This document shows positions 54,194-63,846 of a stretch of DNA of 64,000 nucleotides, in pieces. Position 1 is the stretch's first letter. Every line of letters starts with the position of its first letter. Position numbers and translations under genes: made by a program. This DNA is from Bacillus sp. SD088 (GTDB taxonomy: Bacteria; Bacillota; Bacilli; Bacillales; Bacillaceae_C). Below the pieces are notes generated by a model. That model had not been told where the DNA came from. It worked only from the letters and a program-made list of their open reading frames with translations, and searched no databases. The stretch lies in contig NZ_JADIJK010000008.1 of assembly GCF_017355205.1 (NCBI RefSeq), forward strand, positions 62,001 through 126,000. Direction: 5' to 3'.

Positions 54194-55687
54194 ATGTCTA
54201 GACAAAGTGAAAATTTTGTAGAAGCGCCACGTTGGCGTATTGATTACGCAGGTGCAAAGGCTAGAAAAGTAGAAGGGATAAACGGACAAGCCCTTGATTT
54301 AAGTATGGCTAAACCGATACGAGAGTCGCTCTCTTTCGCGAACCCATTAAAAGGGTATTTAAATAATTTTACCGTAAGTGTATGGGTGAAAGGGGATAGC
54401 ATCAGTGGTTTAAGCTCTTACTCGTTTGATGTGATCACAGCAACACATGATCATGATGAGGCGGACCGAACAGGTTGGAAAATAGGTGTTCAAACGAATG
54501 GAGCATGGTATTGGCAGCTAACAGAAAAAGAAACGTATATGTATGAACCGACCGTTTTTCGGCAACCGATTCGTGATGAAAAATGGCATTTTCTTTCCTT
54601 TACTTATTGTGCTGGCCAACAAGAAATTCGTCTTTATTATGACGGAGTGAACGTCGGAATCTACAGTGTTTCGTTAAACTCCGATCAATATTGGAAACAA
54701 GCTGAACAGCTTTGTGTTGGTGGAGATGCAAGGACTGACCACGGTACTATGTCTTTTCCAGGATTGATTGATGAGGTATGGATCGATGATCGGTCCCTTA
54801 CGGTTGAAGAGATACGGAAACGCTATTCATTGCATCGATCGGTGAAACCAGTACCCGAAAAACGAACGCCTGACCTGAAAGTAATGACGTTTAATATATG
54901 GGATGGTGGCCGTGAGATGGGTGCAGAAATCGGTGTTCAACGTATTATTGATGTGATTAAAGAAAGTGGTGCAGATGTGATTCTGATGCAAGAGACATAT
55001 GGTTCTGGACCAATTATTGCTGATGCGCTTGGCTATTATTTTTACTTAAGAAGTCACAATATATCGATTATGAGTCGTTATCCGATTATGGAGACGTATC
55101 CATACTTTGAAGCTTTCCACTGTGGTGGCGTGCGGATTCGATTGAATCAAGACTTATACGTGAATGCATTTTCCATTTGGTTGCATTATTTGAGCGATTA
55201 TGCGCATGACTTGCAGCAACAAGCCGACCTTACGGATGAGCAATTGCTTGAAGGGGAGCAGAGGCGGATAACGGAATTACGAAAAATTATGAAAAGCTTA
55301 GAACCATTAGCCGAAAAGTCAGATCAAGAGCCATTGCTACTGGCTGGAGATTTCAACAGTGGTTCTCATCTGGATTGGATAGAAGCCACGAAGGATAGGC
55401 ATAACGGGTATGTATTTCCGTTTCCTCAGTCACTTGAATTAACGGAGAAAGGGTATAACGATACGTATCGGGAAATACATCCCAATCCGGTTGCTGATCC
55501 AGGGGTTACTTGGTCGATGGTGGAGATGGAAGAGTATATTTTTGACCGGATTGATTTTATTTATCGTCACGGTTCAAGGCTGAGACCGCAGTCGGCAAAG
55601 ACCATTGAAATACATCCGGTTCGTTATCCATCTGATCATGCGGCTGTCCTAGTTGATTTTCGCATTCATCAGGAAACGATGCCGTAA
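54194..55687 (+). CDS. LamG-like domain fused to endonuclease/exonuclease/phosphatase
   Basis: 497 residues, no signal peptide. Residues about 15-215 form a LamG/concanavalin-type sandwich (FTVSVWVKGDSIS, EKWHFLSFTYCAGQQEIRLY, GLIDEVWIDDRSLTVEEIRK). From about 229 an EEP phosphodiesterase follows: MTFNIWDGG (metal Asn), LMQETYG (metal Glu), LLLAGDFNSGSHLDW (DxN) and SDHAAVLVDF (catalytic SDH). ATG 54194 has GGGGAGG 6 nt upstream. Encoded inside an ABC sugar operon, it probably cleaves a phosphodiester- or phosphate-bearing substrate brought in by the importer. Confidence 0.85.
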   Translation: MSRQSENFVEAPRWRIDYAGAKARKVEGINGQALDLSMAKPIRESLSFANPLKGYLNNFTVSVWVKGDSISGLSSYSFDVITATHDHDEADRTGWKIGVQTNGAWYWQLTEKETYMYEPTVFRQPIRDEKWHFLSFTYCAGQQEIRLYYDGVNVGIYSVSLNSDQYWKQAEQLCVGGDARTDHGTMSFPGLIDEVWIDDRSLTVEEIRKRYSLHRSVKPVPEKRTPDLKVMTFNIWDGGREMGAEIGVQRIIDVIKESGADVILMQETYGSGPIIADALGYYFYLRSHNISIMSRYPIMETYPYFEAFHCGGVRIRLNQDLYVNAFSIWLHYLSDYAHDLQQQADLTDEQLLEGEQRRITELRKIMKSLEPLAEKSDQEPLLLAGDFNSGSHLDWIEATKDRHNGYVFPFPQSLELTEKGYNDTYREIHPNPVADPGVTWSMVEMEEYIFDRIDFIYRHGSRLRPQSAKTIEIHPVRYPSDHAAVLVDFRIHQETMP

Positions 55688-55743
55688 TAAAGTGACGCTT
55701 TCTTTCAATGGGATTCATAGTGCCTGTTTAATTGCCAGTTAAA
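55374..55743 (+). repeat. 370-bp direct repeat, copy 1
   Basis: Comprises the last 314 bp of the LamG-EEP gene and 56 bp beyond its stop. It recurs at 57271-57640 with about 90 percent identity by eye. The two copies flank the binding-protein gene 55905-57242. Confidence 0.92.
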
Positions 55744-55904
55744 TCGTGAAATAAAGGAAACGAATCTAATATTAGGTCTTCCCAAAAAAATCGTTGGAAG
55801 GCAATTAAGAAAAGTTTGGATTTGCATTTGTACAATCAATGAATTTTTGTTTAGTTATAATTTAGGAAATTCGAAATAATTGATTCAGGAAGTGGGGATA
55901 AGTC

Positions 55905-57242
55905 GTGACAAAATTAATAAGAAACTTCATTTTTTTGGTATTGGGAATCATGTTTGTATTCGCCTTAACCGCCTGCAATTCGAAACAGGGCCAAGCTGAA
56001 AGCAAGAAAGGAAAAAACGATGGAAATTCGGAGGTAAATCATACAGATGAAATCGTAACCATCAAGATATTGTATCCGTGGGGTGAAGATGCGTTTGAAG
56101 AAAGGTATAAAGCGATTGATGAAAAATTAGAGAATATTCAACTAGAACTTGTAGATTCACAAGCACAACTGGAACCATTGCAAGAGTTGAATGCCAAAAA
56201 AATTATTCCAGATGTGATTTTAGCCAACTGGGGTATTGAACCTTTAAAACAATTGGATATGATTCAACCCATCGACCAATTGATTGAGAAACATCAATTC
56301 GACCTCGATACCTTATTTCCTTCAGCGGTGGCAGGTGCACGGTCTCTTGGCTCAGAGGGACAGATGCCCGGTATGCCGATATCCGGTGGAGGATATGCGC
56401 TATATTACAATAAAGAAGTGTTCGATTTGTTCGGAGAATCGTATCCGTCAGATAATATCACCTGGGATGAAGTGGTTGAATTAGCGAGAAAATTAACCGC
56501 TGAAAGGAACGGAAACCAATACCGTGGTCTGGAAATGGGCTCGGTGCCAGCCGCAAGTTTCGATACGTTAGTACCTTTATTGGAGTTTGCTGTAAACCTC
56601 ACCGATCCGAAGACGGGTGAGGTGCGAATCACGAAGGAGCCTGCAGTGCAACGGTATATGAATTTAATGCGGGATATTTTTGACATCCCTGGTTTGTACG
56701 ATTCCACTGCAGAGGACGACTATGAGTTCCCACAAGGGACTGTAGCCATGTTAATCACATATATTGATTACCCAAGATGGGGCATTCCCGATACGGATTT
56801 CATAGAAAATATAGATGTAGTTCCAGTCCCTGTATGGGAAGATCAACCATTGGCACCACCAGTGAACCCATCCTTGCATGTCATTAATAAATACAGTGAA
56901 CACCAGGATGAAGCATTTCAAGTGATCTCTGAATATGTATCAGCCGAGCATCAATCTTTTTTGGGGGCCAATTATGCTGAACCACCCGCTGTAATTGATA
57001 CAAAAGCATGGGCTCAATACGGTTCTTCCTCTGAAAAATTTGAAGCATTAGATCTTGAAAAAGTATTTTCCCGGGATATGGCGCTTCCACCAAAGGAGAT
57101 TAGTAAATGGGATGAATATGTAGATATTCAAGGGAGTTTAAAAGATTTTGTTGAAACCGATATGGACATTCCCAGTTTTCTACGTGTGCTGGAAGAGGAA
57201 TCTGAAGCAAAGATTAAGGATGCCATGAAACAGGAACAGTAG
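55905..57242 (+). CDS. ABC transporter substrate-binding lipoprotein (family 1)
   Basis: 445 residues; signal peptide and lipobox ALTACNSKQG (Cys near residue 25). Segments YALYYNKEVFDLFGE and ITWDEVVELARKLTAERNG are characteristic of family 1 binding proteins. GTG start, GTGGGG upstream. It is of a different subfamily from the LipO-like protein three genes on, so the operon encodes two binding proteins for one pair of permeases. Flanked by 370-bp direct repeats. Confidence 0.9.
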   Translation: MTKLIRNFIFLVLGIMFVFALTACNSKQGQAESKKGKNDGNSEVNHTDEIVTIKILYPWGEDAFEERYKAIDEKLENIQLELVDSQAQLEPLQELNAKKIIPDVILANWGIEPLKQLDMIQPIDQLIEKHQFDLDTLFPSAVAGARSLGSEGQMPGMPISGGGYALYYNKEVFDLFGESYPSDNITWDEVVELARKLTAERNGNQYRGLEMGSVPAASFDTLVPLLEFAVNLTDPKTGEVRITKEPAVQRYMNLMRDIFDIPGLYDSTAEDDYEFPQGTVAMLITYIDYPRWGIPDTDFIENIDVVPVPVWEDQPLAPPVNPSLHVINKYSEHQDEAFQVISEYVSAEHQSFLGANYAEPPAVIDTKAWAQYGSSSEKFEALDLEKVFSRDMALPPKEISKWDEYVDIQGSLKDFVETDMDIPSFLRVLEEESEAKIKDAMKQEQ

Positions 57243-57270
57243 TACCACTTTAGAGCCATGTTCAAATCCA

Positions 57271-57640
57271 ATTGGATAGAAGCCACGAAGGATAGACATA
57301 ACGGGTATGTATTTCCGTTTCCTTAGTCACTTGAATTAATGGAGGAAGGGTATAACGATACGTATCGAGAAATACATCCCGATTCGGTTGCTGATCCAGG
57401 GATTACCTGGTCGATGATGGAGAGAGAAAAGTATATTTTTGATCGGATTGATTTTATTTACCGTCACGGTTCAAAGCTGAGACCGCAGTCGGCAGGGATC
57501 ATTGAAATACATCCGGTTCGTTATCCATCTGATCATGCGGCTGTCCTAGTTGATTTTCACATTCATCATGAAACGATGCTGTAATAAAGTGACACTTCCT
57601 TTCAATGGGATTCATAGTGCCCGTTTAATTGCTAGTTAAA
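57271..57640 (+). repeat. 370-bp direct repeat, copy 2 (LamG-EEP C-terminal relic)
   Basis: A second copy of the end of the LamG-EEP gene. The frame WIEATKDRHNGYVFPFP is broken by TAG at 57324-57326, then continues GYNDTYREIHPDSVADPGIT to the SDH motif (PSDHAAVLVDFHIHH) and stop at 57582-57584. Without LamG and the first metal ligands it is a relic. Homology continues 56 bp past the stop. Confidence 0.92.
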
Positions 57641-57791
57641 AATAGAAAAAAGGCGATTAACTCGAAGTACGTTAAAGTTGTATTCAGGTGCTAATCCCCA
57701 TGTTTTGGTAGACACTGCAAGGAATGAAGTAAGTAAGGGCTAAAGCCTATCATTTTCGTATAAAAAGCATGTGGGAGGAGGGGAAAGTTAA

Positions 57792-58685
57792 ATGATAAAA
57801 ATTAAATCAAGGGCGGACCGGATTTTCGATACGTTTGTTACAACGATCATGTTAGTGGTGATGATTGTCACCCTTGCCCCATTCTGGTTCTCTATTGTTG
57901 GGTCATTTAATGAAGGACTGGATTATTCACGAGGGGGAGTGTATTTCTGGCCAAGGTTATTTACATGGTCTAATTATAAAGCGGTATTTGTCGATTCCTC
58001 TATTTATCAAGCTTATTTTATTACGATTGCAAGGACTTTGATCGGGACGTTAAGCTCCGTTTTATTTACGGGGATTACGGCATACGCCATGTCTAGGAAA
58101 TATTTGAGGTTTAAAGGGCTGTACATGATGATCATGTTGATCACAATGTTCTTTTCCGGAGGGTTGATTCCTACTTACCTACTATACAGGGACCTTCATT
58201 TACTAGATACATTTTGGGTGTATATCATTCCTTCGTTATTTAGCGTATGGAACATGATTATTATGATGAGTTTTTTTAGGGGCATTCCTGATACTCTTAT
58301 CGAATCAGCCAAAATGGATGGGGCGGGTGAGTACCGTATTTTTTTTCAACTGATTATGCCATTATCGAAACCAGTATTAGCCGCCATTGCGCTTTTTAAT
58401 GGTGTGGCTCATTGGAATACATATTTCGATTCCATGATGTTTACCAATTCACCTGATCTACAAACCATCCAGTTATTCTTAATGAGAATTGTAACAGATG
58501 CTGATTTTGCCCGTTCTGTTGGAGGAGCGGCTGCAGCGAATATACCAGAACAAGCCAAACAAATTAGTCCAGAAACTTTAAAGTTGGCCATGATGATCGC
58601 AACCTCCATACCGATTATTATCGTGTATCCATTTTTACAAAAATATTTTGTGAAAGGTGTATTAATAGGTTCGATTAAAGGATAA
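57792..58685 (+). CDS. ABC transporter permease, LplC/YtcP type
   Basis: 297 residues with six helices; EAA loop ESAKMDGAGEYRIFFQLIMP; C-terminus GSIKG. GGGAGGAGGGGAAAG precedes ATG. Partner of the LplB-type permease at 53216, from which it is separated by the LamG-EEP gene, a binding protein and a repeat. The following binding protein starts 22 bp downstream. Confidence 0.93.
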   Translation: MIKIKSRADRIFDTFVTTIMLVVMIVTLAPFWFSIVGSFNEGLDYSRGGVYFWPRLFTWSNYKAVFVDSSIYQAYFITIARTLIGTLSSVLFTGITAYAMSRKYLRFKGLYMMIMLITMFFSGGLIPTYLLYRDLHLLDTFWVYIIPSLFSVWNMIIMMSFFRGIPDTLIESAKMDGAGEYRIFFQLIMPLSKPVLAAIALFNGVAHWNTYFDSMMFTNSPDLQTIQLFLMRIVTDADFARSVGGAAAANIPEQAKQISPETLKLAMMIATSIPIIIVYPFLQKYFVKGVLIGSIKG

Positions 58686-58707
58686 ACCACATAAGGGAGG
58701 AATTCAG

Positions 58708-60309
58708 ATGAAAAAAATAATAGGATGCATGCTATTTTTACTCGTACTCGCCACTGCTTTGTCCGGATGTAAATCAGAGTCAATAGAGGTAAGTAAAGGC
58801 AATAATAAGGATGAGAGTGAAAAGCCAATCGAAGTCGAATGGTTTATAGCATTTGATTGGTATAGTAAGCAATGGGATGACATTAATACTGCATTGGATA
58901 AGTATATAACCGAACAAACGGGAGTAAAATTCAAAATTACAACGGGGAATGAGGAGAAACTAAGTGCACTGATTGCAGGGAATCAACTGCCCGATATGGT
59001 TACTGTTGCCCATAGTTCTCCACAAAGAAAAATGCTTGAGAATTCGGGAATGCTTGCCCCTTTAGATGAATTAATTAAGGAATATGCCCCCGACTATAAA
59101 ATACCGCAATCGATGCAGGAGTGGTTCCGTAATGAAGACGGCCATTTTTATGGCTATGTAAATTACTTTTATCCTCCGGAGGAACTTCAAGCAGAGGATC
59201 AACTTGAAACCCATACAGCGATGTACGCTAGAGCTGATATTATGGATCAATTGGGAATTACAAAGAAAGATTTTGAAACAAAAGAAGGTACGATTACAGC
59301 TTTAAAGAAAGTAAAGGATGCTAATATTGAATACAACGGATTTACAGTGATGCCTGCTTATTTTTCTACTGCAGATATTAGTCAGTTTTTTGGTGGTGGA
59401 AAGAGGGAAGATGAAGAAGGAAATTTAATCACAAGACCCGAGTCTGATTTGGAAGCTATTACATTTTTAAATGAACTTTATAGAGAAGGATTAATGCCAG
59501 AAGAAGCTGTTACTTTAACAGAGGATCAAATCGGGGAAAAGATTTCGGCAGGAGCCATCTTTGCGTTTACTGGACACCGAGTGATGACAAAGACAAAAGC
59601 TTTGACAGAGAGTGATCCCCATGCAAAACTTACACATATTGGTCCAATAAAAGGAGATGATTTTTCGGGAGATTGGCACATTCTACCGAACTCTCTTTCG
59701 GGTTGGACTATGACTTCTATTAACGCAAACTCACCGTATAAAGAGGAAATTGTGAAATTCTTCGAATTTATGACATCTGAAGAAATGTCATTAAATGCAT
59801 GGTATGGTCCGAAGGGAATCACTTGGGATTATAATCAAGATGGTAAAGTGGAGTATTTACCGGATGTTCAGAAAGAAGTCGATGAAGATTATAATAAGGC
59901 AGAATTAAAATATGGATTAGGTAATTTTACTTGGTTTGTAGACATACTTCCAGTTACTAGAACTATGCCTGAACCAACGAATCCATTTGATGAATATTCA
60001 ACAGAAGGGCCTGAATATTTTAACGAATTTACTTATGATGCATTAGCATTAGAAGGGGCTATTGTTGAGGGGGGGACACCCGAGTCCGCTATAAAAGCGA
60101 AAGTGGATGATTATACGGAAAAAATGACCGCCGAAATGATTCTTGCTGAATCTGAAGAAGAGGCAGAGAAACTATATGAAGAATTGATCAAAAATCAAGA
60201 CAATCTCGGGTTTAAGGAATTATATGACTACCGAAATAAAAAATTCAAGGAAGCGAAAGAACGATTAGGTGTAGAATATATTTGGCCAGAATATCTCGAT
60301 GAAAAATAA
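58708..60309 (+). CDS. ABC transporter substrate-binding lipoprotein (LipO-like)
   Basis: 533 residues, the size of LipO/YtcQ-type binding proteins. Signal peptide, lipobox ATALSGCKSE (Cys near 21). VEWFIAFDWYSKQWDDINTA and later SGWTMTSINANSPYKEEIVK are typical. The C-terminus has a charged helical tail. AGGGAGGAA precedes ATG. Last gene of the operon; natural partner of the LplB/LplC permeases. Confidence 0.92.
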   Translation: MKKIIGCMLFLLVLATALSGCKSESIEVSKGNNKDESEKPIEVEWFIAFDWYSKQWDDINTALDKYITEQTGVKFKITTGNEEKLSALIAGNQLPDMVTVAHSSPQRKMLENSGMLAPLDELIKEYAPDYKIPQSMQEWFRNEDGHFYGYVNYFYPPEELQAEDQLETHTAMYARADIMDQLGITKKDFETKEGTITALKKVKDANIEYNGFTVMPAYFSTADISQFFGGGKREDEEGNLITRPESDLEAITFLNELYREGLMPEEAVTLTEDQIGEKISAGAIFAFTGHRVMTKTKALTESDPHAKLTHIGPIKGDDFSGDWHILPNSLSGWTMTSINANSPYKEEIVKFFEFMTSEEMSLNAWYGPKGITWDYNQDGKVEYLPDVQKEVDEDYNKAELKYGLGNFTWFVDILPVTRTMPEPTNPFDEYSTEGPEYFNEFTYDALALEGAIVEGGTPESAIKAKVDDYTEKMTAEMILAESEEEAEKLYEELIKNQDNLGFKELYDYRNKKFKEAKERLGVEYIWPEYLDEK

Positions 60310-60472
60310 AACAGAATCAAAAAACGAAAAGCCGTGACCTTGGTGAAAATACGAGAGAATATTGAGACGGGGTGCCGGAGGTTTGATTTGGGGACAGGTC
60401 CTTTAAGGCGCTATTTGCCAAGAAGCTTATTTACATCGACTGAGAGGAGCATCCGTTTATAGTCTCAAGAAG

Positions 60473-60515
60473 AGCATGTTTTGATATTGCGTCATATCAA
60501 AACATGCTTTCCCTT
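60473..60515. terminator. Hairpin after the Lpl-type operon
   Basis: AGCATGTTTTGATAT (60473-60487) pairs perfectly with ATATCAAAACATGCT (60494-60508), followed by TTCCCTTTTA. Ends the ABC operon, or both convergent units. Confidence 0.75.
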
Positions 60516-60658
60516 TTACTCAACACGAGTTTTATTATTTCGCTCCATATACCACTTAAAAAGTGAATTTGCTAATGCGACTGGTACGTCGTTCACGCCT
60601 GAATGATGCACTGGCTTTCCCCTATTAATTGTCCCGATGGATGCGAGACCCAACATTG
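60516..60658 (-). pseudogene. Duplicated C-terminal fragment of the PH-domain protein
   Basis: Minus-strand fragment encoding LGLASIGTINRGKPVHHSGV and NDVPVALANSLFKWYMERNN, a diverged copy of the last 47 or so codons of the YdbT-like gene at 62356. In the same frame it is preceded by a transposase start (next entry), forming an 87-codon chimera. Confidence 0.8.
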
Positions 60659-60823
60659 AATCACCCAAAAAGGGACAAAACAATAAAAAGTACGCTGGTT
60701 TAAACTTTGTATCACGCTGCTTAAATCCTTTATCCTCAGCCAATTGAGTGATGTTGTCTTTCGAAAAAACTTTGTTCAATTCTTCAATAAATCTTTTTGT
60801 TTCTTTATCGTTGATCGAAGAAC
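60659..60823 (-). mobile_element. IS4-family transposase N-terminal relic
   Basis: Minus-strand stretch reading KRFIEELNKVFSKDNITQLA and EDKGFKQRDTKFKPAYFLLF, the N-terminal helical domain of IS4/IS231-type transposases, with GAGAGGAG near 60830. The DDE catalytic domain is absent; the frame enters the PH fragment. No terminal inverted repeats could be confirmed. Confidence 0.65.
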
Positions 60824-60981
60824 AAGCTCCTCTCTAATATTTTTTCCTATTAGAGAGAGTATAGTAAGGATTTTCCAGTTACACAAATTTGCTTAACTTG
60901 ATGGCTATGGGACCTGACCCCTTTAACCATGATGGAGAAAACGAGGGATCCATGTAAAAAAATGATTCTCAATTGAAAAGG

Positions 60982-61025
60982 GCCCAAGAATCGCTTTACA
61001 AAGCAACATTCTTGGGCTCTTCCTT
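60982..61025 (-). terminator. Terminator of the glycine-betaine binding-protein gene
   Basis: GCCCAAGAAT (60982-60991) pairs with ATTCTTGGGC (61008-61017) with an inner GCTTTACAAAGC; on the minus strand it is followed by CCTTTTCAATT, a modest T-run. Confidence 0.7.
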
Positions 61026-61071
61026 TGGGTAATCTTTCTTCTTCAGGAGACTCTTTATACAGCTTTACTTC

Positions 61072-61965
61072 TTAATCTTTCAAATCTTCGATAGAATTAA
61101 CGTCTTCCATATATGCTGGAACACCTAAACCTTGACGTACACCTTCCATATTTGCACCTAGGTCGTCCAATTCACCTTCATACTCTTCGATGTAATTTTG
61201 ATGGGTGACTGGAAGCCAAGCAGCCATTGTTGCATCTGCACTTCCATCCGCAACACCCGCGAACATCGGTCCAGGTTCTACTGAAGATATGGTTACATCA
61301 TATCCTATACTTTCTAGTACTTGCTTCATCATGAAATGGCTAGCAACTTCACTATCCCATGGGGCGTAGGCGAGTTTAATTTTATCCCCGTCCACCTCAG
61401 GTACACCTTCCGTCCATTCTGCAACCTTGTCCTGATTATCATTTACCCAATTCTGTGCTGCAACTTCCGGTTCTTCTCCGTCTTCAATGTCTACCATAAT
61501 ATCGCCCATATCTTCTGTCTCCCAATGAAAACGTTCCAATATGGTGTAGGCTTCAGGCATGTCCTCTTTTAATCCTATTCTAGCAAGTGTGTGAATTTCT
61601 TCTTCATCCCCATATACTAAATCTGGATCATCCAGGAATTTGAGATCATATTTTATAAACTTCCAATGTGGACTCCATGCAGCAAATACAATTGGCTCCT
61701 GTTTATCATAAGCCTTTTTCAGTGCAGCTGTCATAGATGCCCCAGACCCCGTAATGAGCTCCCAATCATCAAGCCCATAATCCTCCATCGCTTTTTCTGT
61801 TTCTTGCATAAGCCCGGAGCCAGGATCGGTTCCAACGATCGTATAGTCAACCTGTTCTCCAACAGTTTGATCTTCTGCTTTTTCATCATCGCTACCACAG
61901 GCTGCAAGTCCAATTGCTAACAATGTGGCTATTCCCATTCCTTTAATTAGTTTGAAATTCTTCAT
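61072..61965 (-). CDS. opuAC: Glycine betaine/proline ABC transporter substrate-binding lipoprotein
   Basis: 297 residues of the OpuAC family, taking up osmoprotectants. Lipobox IGLAACGSDD (Cys near 23). The aromatic-cage segments FAAWSPHWKFIKYDLKFLDD and IKLAYAPWDSEVASHF and the closing MAAWLPVTHQNYIEEYEGEL match the family. GGGGGG precedes ATG 61965. The protein is rich in Asp and Glu, as in salt-tolerant species. No ATPase or permease gene adjoins it: a stand-alone copy. Confidence 0.92.
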   Translation of the reverse strand: MKNFKLIKGMGIATLLAIGLAACGSDDEKAEDQTVGEQVDYTIVGTDPGSGLMQETEKAMEDYGLDDWELITGSGASMTAALKKAYDKQEPIVFAAWSPHWKFIKYDLKFLDDPDLVYGDEEEIHTLARIGLKEDMPEAYTILERFHWETEDMGDIMVDIEDGEEPEVAAQNWVNDNQDKVAEWTEGVPEVDGDKIKLAYAPWDSEVASHFMMKQVLESIGYDVTISSVEPGPMFAGVADGSADATMAAWLPVTHQNYIEEYEGELDDLGANMEGVRQGLGVPAYMEDVNSIEDLKD

Positions 61966-62355
61966 AATTGTAACCCCCCTAGTAGTATGTCTAGTTAGCT
62001 GTATAAAGAGGGGGAAGGAAAAATATAGTGAGTATAAACGGACTACTTTGCCTATCTATTTACGCTCGCAAAAAGCGTATAAATTAAACTATAGTGTGTA
62101 TCTTCTTTTGGGGCAACGCGCATATAGATACGTTATCGATGTGGAACGAACGTAGGGGCGTATTTAATGGACAATTAACGACGTTAACTTATAAATACTA
62201 GTATATCCTTTGATTATAGGCATGTTATAAAGTAAAGAACTATGATAATGAAGTTAAATCGTTGTTAAATAACCAAGATTGGGGACTGACCCCCACCATG
62301 GTAACGCTGTACCACGTTGGGGGTCAGTCCCCTTAAAAGGCCCCTCAAAATAATG
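61966..62355. other. Intergenic region upstream of opuAC
   Basis: No gene is seen. It must hold the opuAC promoter (minus strand), which I cannot assign with confidence, and the inverted repeat 62281-62332. Confidence 0.5.
62281..62332. repeat. GGGGACTGACCCCC inverted repeat
   Basis: GGGGACTGACCCCCA (62281-62295) and its exact complement (62318-62332) enclose 22 nt. Related half-elements GGGGACAGGTCC (60390-60401) and GGGACCTGACCCC (60909-60921) lie nearby, each followed by TTTAA. GGGGTCAGTCCCC-like hairpins are common between genes of bacilli; here it may terminate the minus-strand ydbT unit. Confidence 0.7.
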
Positions 62356-63846
62356 TCACTCAACATGAATTTCATTATTTCGCTTCATATACCACTTGAA
62401 AAGTGTGTTTGCTAATTCAACTGGTACGTCGTTTACGCCTGAATGATGCACTGGTCTTCCTCTATTAATTGTCCCGATGGATGCGAGACCTAGCATTTTT
62501 TGAATGAGGTTTCGTGTGACTTTCACTTCGATCACTTTTTCTCGTTTTGAGACGAATAAGGAAGTCGTGAGTGCTCCTTCTTTAAACTGAATAAATTGAT
62601 CATTAATCACGTAACGGGTATGGTTAAAATTTAACCATCTTGATACTACAATACAAATTAAGAGAATTGTTGATAGGACCATCCAAGCCTGTTCCACATC
62701 CAAAATGGTTGGCTTAAAATAATATAAAACTCCTGTTGCAATGATCCAGAGCCAGCTTGGCCGTAATAAGCGAGCCCAAAGGGACTTTTTTGGAAGTCGA
62801 ATCATTTCTTGTGTAATCGCGTAGGATGGCAAAATTTCTGATACCATCTTATATGCCTTGTTAACTGGTAGAAAAGGATAGAGTGTATTCACTTCGAGCG
62901 TATCTTCCTCAGACCTTAAATTACCTGCACTTGTTAGCTTTACCTCAGCGAGCCCGAGTAGTCTTTTCATCAAGGACTGTGTTATTTCAATGGCCTGCAC
63001 CTTTTCTTTGGAAATGGAAAAGGCTGTTTCATCGATAACCCCTCTAGTTATATAAATGAGATTCGAATCTGAAGATATTTCATATTTCCCATACTTTAAA
63101 TAGGTTCTTACCACTCCAAAGGTGGCAGAAGCAATAACGAGTACGATCACAATAATAGTCATAATCCACCAGGAGCTGATCAACTTTTCAAAGAATCCTT
63201 GTGCCGTACCTTCCACATGAAAAACTTCATTGATTTTGTAATAAAATGAACCAATTAAAGGGATTAGCACTAAAAAACTTAAAGATGAAAAGGATGCTTT
63301 TAAAATGTCCTTTTTCGTTGCTTGAAAATGAATCGTTCGATTCGACTCTGGATGTTTAACTTCAACCTCCGAATCGTCAAATTCATGATTTTGATCTTCA
63401 ATCTCCTGGTCCGCACTTTTAAGGTGTGCTTCTATCCGCTCAGCTTCTGTTTGAGAAATGACTTCGAACTTTATATTCGCATCTTCATCTGTCATCGCCG
63501 TTTCAAAACGAACAGAGGTTAAATGAAAGATACGATGGATAAAAGACGTGCGGTGATGAATGTTTTGAATTTTAGAGAACGGAATCGTTCGTTCTGATTT
63601 GTTGAAAAGTCCTTTGTAAAGGTGAAATGCCTGATTATCAAGCTTGTATTTGTGAGTAAACCATTTATAGATGGTTGAAAAAAACATCAATCCAACCACG
63701 ACCAAGAAGACCATCCTACCGTATTTGATAAAAGATGATTCTGAGCCCGTCTTTAACACATATAAATAAAACACAAAGACAAGTGAATTCCGTAATAATT
63801 TCCCTAAATCAAAAAGCATTACAAACGGAGAATAACGTCTAATCAT
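62356..63846 (-). CDS. ydbT: PH-domain (bPH2/DUF304) membrane protein, YdbT-like
   Basis: 496 residues. Three repeats of helix pair plus bacterial PH domain: domain 1 after about residue 65 (YKLDNQAFHLYKGLFNKSER), domain 2 after 255 (YEISSDSNLIYITRGVIDET), domain 3 after 410 (YVINDQFIQFKEGALTTSLF). Membrane helices at about 10-60, 190-245 and 355-400. The start ATG overlaps the end of the partner gene (ATGA). YdbS/YdbT pairs influence stress and bacteriocin resistance in bacilli; mechanism unknown. Its 3' end is duplicated at 60516. Confidence 0.88.
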   Translation of the reverse strand: MIRRYSPFVMLFDLGKLLRNSLVFVFYLYVLKTGSESSFIKYGRMVFLVVVGLMFFSTIYKWFTHKYKLDNQAFHLYKGLFNKSERTIPFSKIQNIHHRTSFIHRIFHLTSVRFETAMTDEDANIKFEVISQTEAERIEAHLKSADQEIEDQNHEFDDSEVEVKHPESNRTIHFQATKKDILKASFSSLSFLVLIPLIGSFYYKINEVFHVEGTAQGFFEKLISSWWIMTIIVIVLVIASATFGVVRTYLKYGKYEISSDSNLIYITRGVIDETAFSISKEKVQAIEITQSLMKRLLGLAEVKLTSAGNLRSEEDTLEVNTLYPFLPVNKAYKMVSEILPSYAITQEMIRLPKKSLWARLLRPSWLWIIATGVLYYFKPTILDVEQAWMVLSTILLICIVVSRWLNFNHTRYVINDQFIQFKEGALTTSLFVSKREKVIEVKVTRNLIQKMLGLASIGTINRGRPVHHSGVNDVPVELANTLFKWYMKRNNEIHVE

